A stretch of DNA of 56,742 nucleotides from Planctomycetaceae bacterium (GCA_028284485.1 JANQRQ010000238.1:1-56742), one strand, 5' to 3'; positions 44,191 to 54,338 are shown, counted from the stretch's first letter. A program made the numbers and translations. The notes: generated from the sequence alone by a model not told the origin.

Positions 44191-45264
44191 TTATCGTGAA
44201 CGCCCACGGCGGAAGCCGCCACCCGGAAGTAAGTTTCCAGGGGATGACTCACCGGAGACGACTCGGATGGTTTCGTTGATCAGGCGCTGAGTCCGAAAAT
44301 CCTCACTGGTCATCGCCTCCAAAATAGGAAGGGCCGGCTTGGCATCGGTGCCTAATCGCTGCAGCGCCCGTAGCGCTACGCCCTGTTCGCCGAGAAAAGC
44401 GAGGAATTCATTGCGCGATTGAATCGGCGGGTCAAACTGAATGTCGGGCTCCTCTTCTCTCGGCATCGACAGTTTGATGCGAGCGTCGGTCGCTTCGAGG
44501 TAACCAATCAAGTTGGGAAGAGATTCCCGCGATTTGCTCCCCAAGCGACCGATGGCGTCTGCGGAAACGATCCGCACATTCATGTCTTCATCTTCCAACG
44601 CCAAGTTGAGGACTTCGAGAACTCTTCTTGTCGTATCGCTTGATTCGTGACGTGCCCTTAACGGAATTGGCGGTTGCTGGCTGAAATCGAATTCGGTCGA
44701 TTGCGCGACACGCCCCAACGCGGCGCACGACGACTTGCGGATTTCAGCATCGTCGATTGTCGCTGCTTCCATCAGGCCGGCGACAATATCCTCGGTCACA
44801 TTGTTGAAATAGCCGGTCGACAACGTTCGAGCGGCCGCCAGTCGGTGTGTTCGCTTCTCATGCTTGAGTGCCGAAACCAACTCGGCCGTTCCGGCGTCTC
44901 CCAAGCGTCGAAGCTCCAGATATCCTTCGTTGAGCACATCTTCAGACGACTCAGAATTCAGCCCGGCCAACATGGCCTCGAGCGACTGCTTCTGAACACT
45001 TCCCAATTGTCCGAAGATCCGCAGCGCCAAATATCCTTGCTTGCGGGTCGCAGGGTCCAAGTCGAAGCGCACCATTCGGGCCCATTCACTGAATCGACGG
45101 CCCGCATACGTTAGCTCGATTCCGGTCTGCGCTGCTTCGGATCTTTGTGCTGACCCGGCGAGGGGTTCTGTCTCGGAGGAAGACTGTGCAAGTCCGGCTG
45201 TCGGCACGCACGCCAACAAGAGCGCTGCCAGTCGCGTCAATACCGTACCCTGAAATCGGACCAT
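44191..45264 (-). CDS. Secreted HEAT-repeat protein
   Basis: A 357-residue exported protein. Residues 1-26 form a signal peptide (LTRLAALLLACVPTAGLAQ). The rest is all-helical with HEAT-like repeats, for example GYLELRRLGDAGTAELVSAL, AARTLSTGYFNNVTEDIVAG, SCAALGRVAQ, NVRIVSADAIGRLGSKSRES and VALRALQRLGTDAKPALPIL. Such scaffolds mediate protein contacts; no catalytic motif is visible. The C-terminus is Gly/Arg-rich (LLPGGGFRRGRSR). It lies 150 bases downstream of the creatininase gene on the same strand and is convergent with the DUF1569 gene. Confidence 0.85.
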   Translation of the reverse strand: MVRFQGTVLTRLAALLLACVPTAGLAQSSSETEPLAGSAQRSEAAQTGIELTYAGRRFSEWARMVRFDLDPATRKQGYLALRIFGQLGSVQKQSLEAMLAGLNSESSEDVLNEGYLELRRLGDAGTAELVSALKHEKRTHRLAAARTLSTGYFNNVTEDIVAGLMEAATIDDAEIRKSSCAALGRVAQSTEFDFSQQPPIPLRARHESSDTTRRVLEVLNLALEDEDMNVRIVSADAIGRLGSKSRESLPNLIGYLEATDARIKLSMPREEEPDIQFDPPIQSRNEFLAFLGEQGVALRALQRLGTDAKPALPILEAMTSEDFRTQRLINETIRVVSGESSPGNLLPGGGFRRGRSR

Positions 45265-45415
45265 GATGCTCCCCCGTACTATCTGTCCCCTACAGTTATT
45301 CCAACCCCGGTCGGGCCCCGGAGTATCGGTGATTCCGACTGCGCCAGCCGGATTTCAGTAATCCACCCCGGCAAACGCCTTTCAGTTTCCCAGAACAGAG
45401 CAGCGAAGTCGCTCG

Positions 45416-46294
45416 TTATTCGCCGATATCCATCTGCCCCCAGGGGATTGCCATACCGCGCGGATGTCGCTGTTCGCGGTGCCGCTTGTCGACAGGGCGC
45501 TCCTGAAAGTAGGTGACAAACTGGCACAACTGCTTCACGGCTTCCCGGTAAGCCCGCTCTCCTTTTTCCTTCGAACCTTTTTCGGCGTCTCCCAAGACGC
45601 CAGTTTCGGAGTAACTGCTGGTCCACGAAACCAACGTCGCGGGACCGGCACCAAACAAGTCGACGTAGTTGAAGGGATTATTCTCGTCGTTCATTTTGAT
45701 CGTGCCGCTTTTGATTTTGTCCTTACGAACATCCTCTTCCGCCAAATACAAGTACAGCGACGTTTCCAATTCGCCAGCATGGGAACAACCGCCTGGGAAG
45801 CGACTTTCACGCCAGCTCGGCAAGAACTCCGGATCGACCGTCAATAGCTTCCACCACGCCGCGAGTATGCACTCGGCGTCGGTCTCGAGATTCGTGCGGC
45901 GGGCCACCAAATCGAGGTTCGGCATATTCGATCCATGCCCGTTCAGCAACACGATTTTCTTAAAGCCGTGATAAGCCAGAGACTTTGTAATATCGAGAAC
46001 CTGCTTGATGAACGTTTCGTAGTGCGTGTTGATCGTCCCCGGAAAATCCATCACGTGGCCGGTGTAACCATACGCGACCGTCGGCAGGACAAGTATCTTC
46101 GATGGCATTTCTCGGCCGGCACCGTGAGCGATCCCTCCCGGACAAACCAAATCGACATCGAGCGGCAAATGCGGTCCATGTTGCTCAACCGCCCCACAAG
46201 GAATGATGCAAACTTGGTTCATTTCGACGGCATCGTTGATTTCCGGCCATGTCAGTTTTTCATAACGATGCTCGGTCGTGACACGATTCGACAT
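45416..46294 (-). CDS. Creatininase-family amidohydrolase
   Basis: A 292-residue cytoplasmic metallohydrolase from the ATG at 46294. Metal ligands are visible in CGAVEQHGPHLPLDVDLVCP (Glu, His, Asp), in VLLNGHGSNMPNLDLV and in GGCSHAGELETSLYL. The family opens cyclic amides such as creatinine or the FAPy intermediate in riboflavin/F420 routes (ArfB). Planctomycetes carry several copies with unknown substrates. The C-terminal stretch RHREQRHPRGMAIPWGQ is unusual in being basic. It is divergent from selB over 283 bases in which I see no gene or tRNA. Confidence 0.93.
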   Translation of the reverse strand: MSNRVTTEHRYEKLTWPEINDAVEMNQVCIIPCGAVEQHGPHLPLDVDLVCPGGIAHGAGREMPSKILVLPTVAYGYTGHVMDFPGTINTHYETFIKQVLDITKSLAYHGFKKIVLLNGHGSNMPNLDLVARRTNLETDAECILAAWWKLLTVDPEFLPSWRESRFPGGCSHAGELETSLYLYLAEEDVRKDKIKSGTIKMNDENNPFNYVDLFGAGPATLVSWTSSYSETGVLGDAEKGSKEKGERAYREAVKQLCQFVTYFQERPVDKRHREQRHPRGMAIPWGQMDIGE

Positions 46295-46577
46295 GGTAGG
46301 TCTCACTGCTTTCTTGATCGAATTTGATTCGCTGCAACACGCCACTTGCAGCGGCGCGCGTTATCGGCATCGGAACCAACGCCTTCTCGATTTCGCTGAC
46401 TGCTTCAGATTCTACCGAGTGAACTCGCATTGTTCACGAAGATTGCATCGGCCGTTACAAATAACAGCTGCAATTTCATCTCGCGCTTGCATGACAATGA
46501 CAGTTCGCTAAAGATTCAATTGTCGGTCGGCAACACGCGCAACGCACGTCGGCATTTCATTGGCTCGCGAAACAACG

Positions 46578-48515
46578 ATGTCATCCTCCACGAGTCTCAC
46601 GCACCTTCTCATTGGCACAGCCGGGCACATCGATCATGGCAAGACACGCCTGATCGGGCGCTTGACAAATATCGACACCGATCGTCTCCCCGAAGAAAAA
46701 TCCCGCGGCATTTCTATCGACTTGGGATTCGCACATTGGGAGTCGGATGGATTTCAGTTTGGTGTCGTCGATGTTCCCGGTCACGAAAAGTTCGTCAAAA
46801 ACATGGTGGCCGGCGCCACGGGAATCGATTTCGCTTTGTTGGTGGTGGCTGCTGACGACGGCGTCATGCCGCAAACCCGCGAACATGTCGAAATCATGGA
46901 CTTGCTCGGAATCAAATCGGGCGTGATTGCAATTACCAAATGCGACTTGGTACCAGCGGATTTTGTGGAACTTGTCCAATCTGAAGTTGAGGATTTGATT
47001 GCCGGCACGTTTCTCGAGGGATGCGCAATCATTCCCGTTTCGTCGGAGACCGGCTCTGGAATCGACACGCTGCAGGAGGAAATCGTCCATGTCGCGACTT
47101 CGATCGCGCAGCGCCACAAGGGCAACTTGTTTCGCATGCCGATTGACCGCGTGTTTACCATCGCCGGACATGGCACGATTGTGACCGGATCGGTTCAGGG
47201 CGGCAGCGTGGCTCCAGGAGATACCTTGGAACTGCTACCAACCGGCCGCAAAGTCCGCGTACGTTCTGTCGAGAATCACGGTGTTGATTCGATCGATGCA
47301 CATGGCGGCCAACGGACGGCAATCAATCTGGCTGGAGTCAAATTGGACGAAGTCGCTCGTGGCGACGAATTAGCCGGCGTCGGGTTCTTGCAACCGGCTC
47401 GGCGGATTGTGGTCGATCTACGAGTCCTGGAAAGTTCTCCGATCACCATCAAGGATCGTGCGAATTTCACCTTGCACATTGGAACAAACGAGCAGCGGGC
47501 CCGTGTTAACCTCAAGGGGGTGGCGCTCCAACCAGGGCAGCGGGCGTTTGCTGAGTTGCGTACGCTGTCGCCGGTAACTGCGGCCTTCGGTCAACGGTTT
47601 ATCCTCAGAAGAGTTTCTCCACCGATGACAGTCGCCGGCGGAATGGTTGTCGATCCCGGTCTTCCACCCGGAAAACGCATCAAAGATCTTCAGGAATATG
47701 GTCGCAAGTTGAGTCATGACGATCCGCTTGAACGAATTTCAGCCATGCTGTCGCAGGTCGATCCTGATCAAATCGGTCCTTCGACGGCCTTGTCGCGAAC
47801 GGGAATTCCAACAGCAAAGTATGCCGACCTGATGGACCAACTGAAACAGCGCGGCGATTTACAACAGGTCGGCACTTCAGATCGCTCGTTGCTGATCCAT
47901 CGCGATCGGCTCGAGGCTCTTTCACGCTCGGTGTTGCGCTGCATTCGCGAGGAGTTTGACAAGCACCAGCCGCGCCGCTCGCTTCCGCGAAACACGTTGT
48001 TGACGGCCTGCCGAGGGGTGGCGTCTGGAGTTTTGCTGGAAGCCGTATTCGTCCATCTTTCCCAAAACAAGCAATTGGTGGAAGTTGGATCAAATCTTGG
48101 GCTTGCGGACATGCAGGTGAAACTGTCGAAGGCTCAACGGGCGCAACGTTCGGAGATTTTGCAGCAAATCATTCAAGGGAATCTTGCCCCTCCCAATGCC
48201 AAGGAATTGGCAAAAACTGTTAATGCGAAACAAAATGAAGTGGAAATCCTGCTGCGTCTATGCGAAGAAGAAGAGCTATTGATTCGAGTCGCTGACGACT
48301 TGTACTACGCGCCTGAAGCGATCGAGCAAGCTCAATCGATTTGCCTGCAGCTTCTGCAGGAAACTTCACAGGCCACCATGGGTGAACTACGCGACGCTTG
48401 GGGCGTCACGCGAAAATATGCCGTTCCCCTTTGTGAGTATTTTGATCGTTGCCAAGTGACTGTTCGCGACGGAGATTTGCGCCGCGTCGGCCCGGGCGTT
48501 GTCGATACAGTTTGA
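46578..48515 (+). CDS. selB: Selenocysteine-specific translation elongation factor SelB
   Basis: A 645-residue GTPase that delivers Sec-tRNA to the ribosome at UGA codons with a SECIS element. G1 is [11 protein letters not shown] (residues 13-23), G2 [15 protein letters not shown]3 DVPGHE, G4 TKCD (typical of SelB in place of NKxD). Domains II and III follow ([27 protein letters not shown]). The C-terminal 250 residues are winged-helix repeats ending in [22 protein letters not shown] in part, the SECIS-binding module. The ATG at 46578 is used although the frame opens 6 codons earlier at a TTG; the ribosome binding site is weak. selA follows after 7 bases. The pair shows that the organism makes selenoproteins. 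Confidence 0.97.
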   Translation: MSSSTSLTHLLIGTAGHIDHGKTRLIGRLTNIDTDRLPEEKSRGISIDLGFAHWESDGFQFGVVDVPGHEKFVKNMVAGATGIDFALLVVAADDGVMPQTREHVEIMDLLGIKSGVIAITKCDLVPADFVELVQSEVEDLIAGTFLEGCAIIPVSSETGSGIDTLQEEIVHVATSIAQRHKGNLFRMPIDRVFTIAGHGTIVTGSVQGGSVAPGDTLELLPTGRKVRVRSVENHGVDSIDAHGGQRTAINLAGVKLDEVARGDELAGVGFLQPARRIVVDLRVLESSPITIKDRANFTLHIGTNEQRARVNLKGVALQPGQRAFAELRTLSPVTAAFGQRFILRRVSPPMTVAGGMVVDPGLPPGKRIKDLQEYGRKLSHDDPLERISAMLSQVDPDQIGPSTALSRTGIPTAKYADLMDQLKQRGDLQQVGTSDRSLLIHRDRLEALSRSVLRCIREEFDKHQPRRSLPRNTLLTACRGVASGVLLEAVFVHLSQNKQLVEVGSNLGLADMQVKLSKAQRAQRSEILQQIIQGNLAPPNAKELAKTVNAKQNEVEILLRLCEEEELLIRVADDLYYAPEAIEQAQSICLQLLQETSQATMGELRDAWGVTRKYAVPLCEYFDRCQVTVRDGDLRRVGPGVVDTV

Positions 48516-48522
48516 AACCGTT

Positions 48523-49938
48523 ATGCAAAATCGCCTGCGAAATCTCCCGTCGGTACACGAGCTACTCGACCATTCGTCGATTCAGCCGTTGATCCGAAAC
48601 CATGGCCATACCGTCGTCACCGAGTGGATTCGGAGTGAACTGAGTGATTTCCGCAGTCGGATCGGCAGTGCAGAATCATCATTTGCCGATCTCGAAAACC
48701 GCAGCGAACTAGCCGATCGCATTGCAGCACAAGTTGTGAAGGCTGCCGACAAGAATACGCTGTTCAGGCCGGGGCGAGTGATCAATGCCACCGGCGTCAT
48801 CCTGCATACCGGTCTCGGCCGCGCACCGCTTTCGCAGGCCGCTACAGATGCCTTGTCAGACGTCAGCGGCGCAGCGAATGTCGAATTCGATTTGCGATCG
48901 GGTGAACGCCGACAGCGGGGTTATCAGCTACGTGACACTTGGAAGACGTTGACGAACGCTGACGACGTTGCGCTTGTAAACAACAATGCTGCAGCGACTT
49001 TGCTGACATTACAGTCGTTGTGCGCGGGACGCGAAGTCATTATTTCGCGAGGCCAGCTGATCGAAATCGGCGGGTCGTTTCGATTGCCGGAGATCTTTGC
49101 CGCCAGCGGTGCCATCTTACGCGAGGTCGGCACGACAAACCACACCCGGGTTGCCGACTACGAACAAGCGATTACTCCCGAAACCGCGGCGATCATGCGT
49201 GTGCATCCATCCAATTACCGTGTTGTGGGATTTGCCAAGACACCGGGAATTGTCGAACTGAGCGCGTTGGCCCATAAGCACAGCTTGATTTCCATTGACG
49301 ATATCGGCAGTGGCGCTTTGGTCGACACAACACAGTTCGGCCTGCCCCGAGAACCGACCTTTCAAAGCAGTATCGAAGGAGGAGCCGACGTTGTTCTCGG
49401 CAGCGGCGACAAACTGTTAGGCGGGCCGCAATGTGGAATCATTCTGGGAACACATCCGCTACTGAAACAGGTATCATCGCATCCGTTGGCACGAACGTAT
49501 CGAATCGGAAAACTGACGTTGGGCGCGCTGGCTGCCACTTTGGAATCGTACCTGCGCGATCGCCAATTCGAAGAAATTCCGACGCTGGCGATGTTGGCCG
49601 CCACCGAAGAGGAATTGCTAGGCCGTGCTCAGGCCTTGTGCGACAGTCTGGAAACGGACCAAGTATCGGGGCTCGAAATCGGAGTCGAGCAAGAGTCGGC
49701 ACTCGTCGGAGGCGGTTCGTTGCCGGGCGCGGAATTGCCGACGGCAGTCCTGGTGTTGTCGCACGCCGAAATGTCAGCCGACGAAATGTCGCGGCGATTG
49801 CGCAGCGGAAGTTGCCGCCTGGTAACACGAACGCAGCAAAATTCCGTCCGAATCGATTTGCGTAGCGTTGCACCGACAGACGACTCCGCAATTGTGAAAG
49901 CGGTCCGACTGCTGGTGGGGCATCCGTCGGCCGAATAA
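48523..49938 (+). CDS. selA: L-seryl-tRNA(Sec) selenium transferase SelA
   Basis: A 471-residue PLP enzyme that turns Ser-tRNA(Sec) into Sec-tRNA(Sec) using selenophosphate; it acts as a decamer. Family motifs are RNLPSVHELLDHSSIQPLI at the N-terminus (tRNA-binding part), GRVINATGVILHTGLGRAPL, the NNNAAATLLTL and EIGGSFRLPEI segments, SIDDIGSGALVDT, and the PLP Lys297 in LGSGDKLLGGPQCGIILG. The C-terminus has the usual RTQQNSVRIDLRSVAPTDD. It is 7 bases behind selB in one operon, reversed from the E. coli selAB order. selD and the tRNA-Sec gene (selC) are not in the window. Confidence 0.97.
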   Translation: MQNRLRNLPSVHELLDHSSIQPLIRNHGHTVVTEWIRSELSDFRSRIGSAESSFADLENRSELADRIAAQVVKAADKNTLFRPGRVINATGVILHTGLGRAPLSQAATDALSDVSGAANVEFDLRSGERRQRGYQLRDTWKTLTNADDVALVNNNAAATLLTLQSLCAGREVIISRGQLIEIGGSFRLPEIFAASGAILREVGTTNHTRVADYEQAITPETAAIMRVHPSNYRVVGFAKTPGIVELSALAHKHSLISIDDIGSGALVDTTQFGLPREPTFQSSIEGGADVVLGSGDKLLGGPQCGIILGTHPLLKQVSSHPLARTYRIGKLTLGALAATLESYLRDRQFEEIPTLAMLAATEEELLGRAQALCDSLETDQVSGLEIGVEQESALVGGGSLPGAELPTAVLVLSHAEMSADEMSRRLRSGSCRLVTRTQQNSVRIDLRSVAPTDDSAIVKAVRLLVGHPSAE

Positions 49939-50076
49939 TCTAACAAGTCCAAGCAAAATGATTAGAGTGGTCGTCGAACAAGTGAATGCCTTGAGATCGT
50001 TGTTGATAACATCGGTCACAGATATTGAATTCCCAAACAAACAAACCGCCGCATTTCTACGATCGAGGAGACAACT

Positions 50077-51045
50077 GTGAACAATCTTTCAGCCTCTTTA
50101 GCCGGAGTTGTGATCGTTTTATGCTCAACCGTATTGGTCGCAGCCGATCCTTCACCGACGTTTCTTAGCCCGGAAGAAGCCGGACCCGATTTCGGCATTC
50201 AAGGCGAATACGAAGGAACCATCGGCACTGCGACCAAATTGGGCGTGCAAGTCATTGCGCTCGGCGATGGAAAGTTCGATGCGGTGTTATACGCCCAGGG
50301 ATTGCCTGGCGCCGGATGGGAAGAAAAGACCAAGGTGCTGCTCACCGGCGAAACCGCCGATGGGGCCGTGCAACTCACTGGCAAAAACATCACAGCGAAA
50401 ATCAGTGACGGACTCATTTCTGGTACAGCCGAAGGTGACGTTGCATTTGAAGCCAAGAAAGTCACGCGGGAATCGCCGACGCTCGGAGCCAGCCCACCGG
50501 CCGGTGCCGTGGTCCTTTTCGATGGAAGCCACGTGGACCATTGGCAAGAAGGCCGGATGAGCGAAGACCACCTGCTCGAAGTCGGCACGCGGACCACAGA
50601 GAGTTTTCGCGACTTTACGCTCCACTTGGAGTTTCGGACACCGTTTATGCCGTTTGCCAGGGGGCAGGCACGAGGCAATAGCGGGATGTATTTGCTCGAT
50701 CAGTATGAATGCCAAATCCTCGATTCGTTCGGGCTGTCAGGTGAAGACAACGAGTGCGGCGGGATCTACAAGATCTCCAAGCCGAGACTCAACATGTGCC
50801 TTCCGCCGCTCTCCTGGCAAACGTACGATGTCGAGTTTCGTGCCGCCCGCTTCGATGAGAACGATATGAAAGTATCGTCGGCCGTCACGACGATCCGCCT
50901 CAACGGAGTTGTGATTCACGAGAATTTGACGCTCCCCCAGGCGACCGCCGGTGGGGGACGCAACGACGAAAAACCAGGTGCTCTGTACCTGCAAAACCAT
51001 CGCAATCCCGTACACTTTCGCAACATTTGGATTGTCGAGAAGTAA
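50077..51045 (+). CDS. Exported DUF1080 (3-keto-disaccharide hydrolase-type) protein
   Basis: A 322-residue secreted protein starting at a GTG with GAGGAG 7 bases upstream. Residues 1-23 form a signal peptide ending at VLVAAD. Residues of about 40-130 form a small extra beta domain (GEYEGTIGTATKLGVQVIAL, in repeated strands). The DUF1080 jelly-roll domain follows from about residue 140: GAVVLFDGSHVDHWQ, RDFTLHLEFRTPF, RGNSGMYLLDQYECQILDSF, IYKISKPRLNMCLPPLSWQT and a C-terminal ALYLQNHRNPVHFRNIWI. DUF1080 proteins act on 3-keto-glucosides or bind sugars and are numerous in planctomycetes. The N-terminal domain distinguishes this one. Confidence 0.92.
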   Translation: MNNLSASLAGVVIVLCSTVLVAADPSPTFLSPEEAGPDFGIQGEYEGTIGTATKLGVQVIALGDGKFDAVLYAQGLPGAGWEEKTKVLLTGETADGAVQLTGKNITAKISDGLISGTAEGDVAFEAKKVTRESPTLGASPPAGAVVLFDGSHVDHWQEGRMSEDHLLEVGTRTTESFRDFTLHLEFRTPFMPFARGQARGNSGMYLLDQYECQILDSFGLSGEDNECGGIYKISKPRLNMCLPPLSWQTYDVEFRAARFDENDMKVSSAVTTIRLNGVVIHENLTLPQATAGGGRNDEKPGALYLQNHRNPVHFRNIWIVEK

Positions 51046-51127
51046 TCGATTCGCACGCAGACCGATTTCAACATTTGAACATTCGTCAACCCCAGGCGCA
51101 TCACGAGAACTGGCCCGGAGTCGCACC

Positions 51128-52189
51128 ATGCCGGACACCGTCGAACAGGAGAGATGCCATCAACTTCGCGAGCATGTCTCGCGATTGCCCCGTTTCGCAC
51201 TAGGGCATTTTCCAACACCGCTCGAGCATCTTCCGCGATTTTCCAAAGCCTTGGGCGGCCCCGAGATTTACATTAAGCGCGATGACTGCACCGGGTTGGC
51301 ATTCGGAGGAAACAAAACCCGACACAATGAATTCCTCATGGGAGCTGCCTTGCAACAAGGTGCGGATCTCTTCGTGTGGGGAGCCGGCGTACAAAGCAAC
51401 AATTGCCGGCAAACGGCGGCTGCTTGCGCCAAGGCTGGTTTGGACTGTCATTTGGTGTTGGGTCGTGGCGGACCGGCAGACGGCCCCGACGAAGTTCAAG
51501 GCAATCTGCTTTTGGATCATCTCGTCGGTGCCAGTTTCGAAATCGTCGAAGAATCGGTCGGTCCCGAACTCGATGACCGCATTGCTGAAGTTGCCGAACA
51601 GCAGCGTCAACAGGGTCGCAACGTCTATTTGTGGGATCGCCACACCGTCAAACCTTTGGCCGCCGTCAGTTACATGTTGTGCATGGCCGAATTTGTCGAA
51701 CAGTCGACCGCATCAGGGACTGAATTTGATGAGATGTATGTCTGCTCGGCCGGGTCAACCGGTTCAGGTTTGGCATTGGCCGCCAAGTATTTGAATTGTC
51801 CGTTTCCGGTCAGAAACATCTCCCCGATCGTCTGGCCCTGGGAGACAAAAGAGGACATGGCTCAGATCGCCAACGAAGCGGCGGAACTGACCGAGATGGA
51901 AACACGCCTGGATCGGGACGAGATCGATTACACCACCGATTATGTCGGACCCGAATATGGCAAGCCGACTCCGGCATGTCTCGAGGCGATTGCATTACTC
52001 GCACGCACCGAAGGAATCCTGCTCGACCCGGTTTACAGCGGTAAAGCGATGGCGGGATTAATCGATCACATACGGCAGGGTCGAATCGCAGCCGGACAAA
52101 CAGTCGTGTTCGTGCATACCGGAGGAACACCAGCTTTGTTTGCATTCCACAAGGAATTGGCGACGCAAATCGCGGCAAGATCGTTGTGA
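51128..52189 (+). CDS. PLP-dependent enzyme, D-cysteine desulfhydrase / ACC deaminase family
   Basis: A 353-residue fold-type II PLP enzyme from the ATG at 51128; the frame extends upstream into the DUF1080 gene but without similarity. Landmarks are the N-terminal LPRFALGHFPTPLEHLPRFS, IYIKRDDCTGLAFGGNKTRH with the PLP Lys in GGNK, VQSNNCRQTAAACAKAGLDC, CSAGSTGSGLALAAKYL for the phosphate loop, and FVHTGGTPALFAFHKEL at the end. ACC deaminases and D-cysteine desulfhydrases share all of these, so the substrate (a D-amino acid, cysteine or ACC) is open. The position after GGNKTR is His rather than the usual Lys. It follows DUF1080 by about 80 bases. Confidence 0.9.
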   Translation: MPDTVEQERCHQLREHVSRLPRFALGHFPTPLEHLPRFSKALGGPEIYIKRDDCTGLAFGGNKTRHNEFLMGAALQQGADLFVWGAGVQSNNCRQTAAACAKAGLDCHLVLGRGGPADGPDEVQGNLLLDHLVGASFEIVEESVGPELDDRIAEVAEQQRQQGRNVYLWDRHTVKPLAAVSYMLCMAEFVEQSTASGTEFDEMYVCSAGSTGSGLALAAKYLNCPFPVRNISPIVWPWETKEDMAQIANEAAELTEMETRLDRDEIDYTTDYVGPEYGKPTPACLEAIALLARTEGILLDPVYSGKAMAGLIDHIRQGRIAAGQTVVFVHTGGTPALFAFHKELATQIAARSL

Positions 52190-52350
52190 ACCTGGCCATC
52201 GACCGCAGCTTTTGAATCTTGTTCCGGCGAAAGCGTCATCAACGTCGTCGTTTCGGCGACAGGTCTGTCTGGTTCCGGTCTTCCGAAAAGACTAAACTGA
52301 TAACGAATTCAGACGAGGCGATTTGCCGAGCCCACGGATCAACAAACGTC

Positions 52351-52785
52351 ATGACAGACTCAGGAAGCGACGAAATCTCCGAAATCCGCGAGCTGGTGCG
52401 CAGTTGCGGATTGCGTTGCACGTCTGCTCGCATTTCGGTGCTGCAGTATCTGCGGCAAGCGAATTCTCCCCTGAGTCATGCGGAAATCGCCGACTCGCTG
52501 GCACCACAGGGTCTCGATAAAGCCACTGTGTTTCGCAACTTGATCGACCTGAGCGATGCAGGACTATTACGCCGCAACGAGTTGGGCGATCACGTGTGGC
52601 GGTTCGAAGTTCGCGACCCTCGCGCAACGCATAACGACGAACATCCCCATTTCGTCTGTATTGACTGTGGCAGCGTCACCTGCCTCGACGATGCCGAATT
52701 CGACTCGGCCACAAAACGCTGGGCAACGGATATTGGGACCATCACCGAGGTGCTGCTCAAAGGGCACTGCAGTCAATGCCAATGA
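52351..52785 (+). CDS. Fur-family transcriptional regulator
   Basis: A 144-residue metal-responsive regulator from the ATG at 52351. The winged helix covers residues 15-80 (RCTSARISVLQYLRQANSPLSH, then LDKATVFRNLIDLSDAGLLRR, the recognition helix). The C-terminal dimer domain has the first structural Zn pair in CIDCGSVTCLDD, preceded by DEHPHFVC with the regulatory His ligands, and a second CXXC at the very end (CSQC). It is shorter than classical Fur in the final part, so Zur, PerR or an unusual member is possible. Its target genes are not apparent. It follows the PLP enzyme by 160 bases. Confidence 0.92.
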   Translation: MTDSGSDEISEIRELVRSCGLRCTSARISVLQYLRQANSPLSHAEIADSLAPQGLDKATVFRNLIDLSDAGLLRRNELGDHVWRFEVRDPRATHNDEHPHFVCIDCGSVTCLDDAEFDSATKRWATDIGTITEVLLKGHCSQCQ

Positions 52786-53114
52786 AGTCGCGGCCCAGGG
52801 GAATGCCCCTTTGGATTTGAGGAACATCTTGCGTCGGCTCGTTCGGATTCGGGCAGAAGGCTGCGCGACTGTTCGCTCCAGCATCAATATCCGCTGATGC
52901 GAAACCGATTTCATCCCAAAGAATTCCGTTCTTTGGTCTTTTCACCCAAAATCGCTCACGCGGTCGGTTGATTTTCTCGGCGGAATTTCGTTTGTAACCA
53001 TGGAACGAATACGTTCCGCCAATTCGCGGGCCATCGAAAGTCAACATTTCAGCGTGCGCCGTCATCGCCGGCAAATCTTCGTACGGCAATCTGTTCGAGA
53101 AAGGTAAGGCCCCG
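52786..53114. other. Intergenic region, no gene seen
   Basis: About 330 bases between the Fur-family gene and the NlpC/P60-like gene. A minus-strand ORF (52757-53176) crosses it but overlaps both real genes and lacks family features. No tRNA or clear hairpin noted. Confidence 0.4.
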
Positions 53115-54338
53115 ATGAGATTTTTACAGCAGTTGACGAAACGCCATAGCCGGATCGGCCTCGCGAGTTGCGGCAATCAATGCACAAAACGCGGTTGGCG
53201 CGGGCACGGTACAGCGTCATACGCAGTCGTTGGCATGTCTCTGGTGCTTTTGACCACGTCGACCGCATTGTGTGGCGACGATGCAAACACGGGAACCGAT
53301 GACCCGGCAAACACCGCTTCCCAACTGGAACGCAGGATTACATCGACTGTCAATCGCGTGGCGTCGACCGCTCGGCGTTTGAATTTCGAGCAGCTTCTGG
53401 TAGTGGTGCGAGAATCAGCGGCCAACCAGGCTGTTCCACAAACCGCCGGCACACTCGAGGCCATTCAAGATGCACTGGTCACGATGCTTGCGGAGCGAGG
53501 ATTCGAAGCGATCGTCTCGGACGAAGCCAATGAGATTCTCGACGATAAAGCACCTCGGTCCGTTCTTTCTCCGATGCGAGTGCAGGAATTGCAGGAAGTC
53601 GTCCAATTTGACGCCGTCGTAACCGCCGACCTGCGAGTCCAGCGTCAGACGGCCATTCTGCGGATCGCTTTGGTCGATACAAATCGACCGCGTTATCTAC
53701 ACGTCGTCCGGCTAGGCAATGCTTTGGAAGAACTCGAACTCGCGCAATTCGCCGAAGCCCTGCGCAATGCCGAACAATTGGCTTTTGGTAACGCTGCGAA
53801 CCGCGCCTCGGCGATGCGTCAGATCACGCAACCCGAAGCTGCTCAGCCCCCTGCCGATGGTGACGCAACTACCGGCGACGAATTGCCGGAACTCGAACTC
53901 GATCCAGAACCAGACGCCGAGAATAGCGCCGGAGCACCGGTCGACATTCCCGCCATCAACCGGCGCATTGTTCAATTTGCCGTTGATAATCTGGGCGAAC
54001 AGGTTGGCAACGGCGAGTGCTGGACATTAGCGGCCGAAGCCTTGGCGTTTGCCGGCGCACAACCACCCAACATGTATGATTTTGGACAAGAAATCGATTT
54101 GGACGACATCATTCCCGGGGACATTCTGCAGTTTACCTCCGCGCGATTCGACATCGAACGCGGATACATCTTGATGGGCACGCCCAATCACACGGCGATT
54201 GTTTACTCATTCGCTGGCGACGACACGATTATTCTGCAGCAGAATTTCGGTACGCGGACTGTCACGGTCATGGGCATTAACTTCGACGATATGACCGAAG
54301 GGACGGTTCAAGCTTACCGCGCATTGCCGCGACGATAG
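53115..54338 (+). CDS. Secreted protein with C-terminal NlpC/P60-CHAP-like domain
   Basis: A 407-residue protein with an unusually long N-terminus: a basic, Cys-containing lead of about 38 residues before the hydrophobic segment YAVVGMSLVLLTTSTALCGD, so a late signal sequence. Residues of about 70-240 form a domain with NFEQLLVVVRESAAN and VVQFDAVVTADLRVQRQTAILRIAL in part, unassigned. An acidic linker (ELELDPEPDAENS) leads to a C-terminal domain with VGNGECWTLAAEALAFAG (candidate nucleophile Cys), DIIPGDILQFTSARF and MGTPNHTAIVYSF (candidate His). The order and spacing match the papain-like NlpC/P60 and CHAP fold, which often cuts peptidoglycan or amide bonds. The stop codon lies within the dispersed repeat copy B. 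Confidence 0.7.
   Translation: MRFLQQLTKRHSRIGLASCGNQCTKRGWRGHGTASYAVVGMSLVLLTTSTALCGDDANTGTDDPANTASQLERRITSTVNRVASTARRLNFEQLLVVVRESAANQAVPQTAGTLEAIQDALVTMLAERGFEAIVSDEANEILDDKAPRSVLSPMRVQELQEVVQFDAVVTADLRVQRQTAILRIALVDTNRPRYLHVVRLGNALEELELAQFAEALRNAEQLAFGNAANRASAMRQITQPEAAQPPADGDATTGDELPELELDPEPDAENSAGAPVDIPAINRRIVQFAVDNLGEQVGNGECWTLAAEALAFAGAQPPNMYDFGQEIDLDDIIPGDILQFTSARFDIERGYILMGTPNHTAIVYSFAGDDTIILQQNFGTRTVTVMGINFDDMTEGTVQAYRALPRR

Noticed and set aside
46295..46577. Possible tRNA-Sec gene upstream of selB
   Set aside because: I looked for a long acceptor-T arm, a UCA anticodon and GGTTCGANTCC; none is present.
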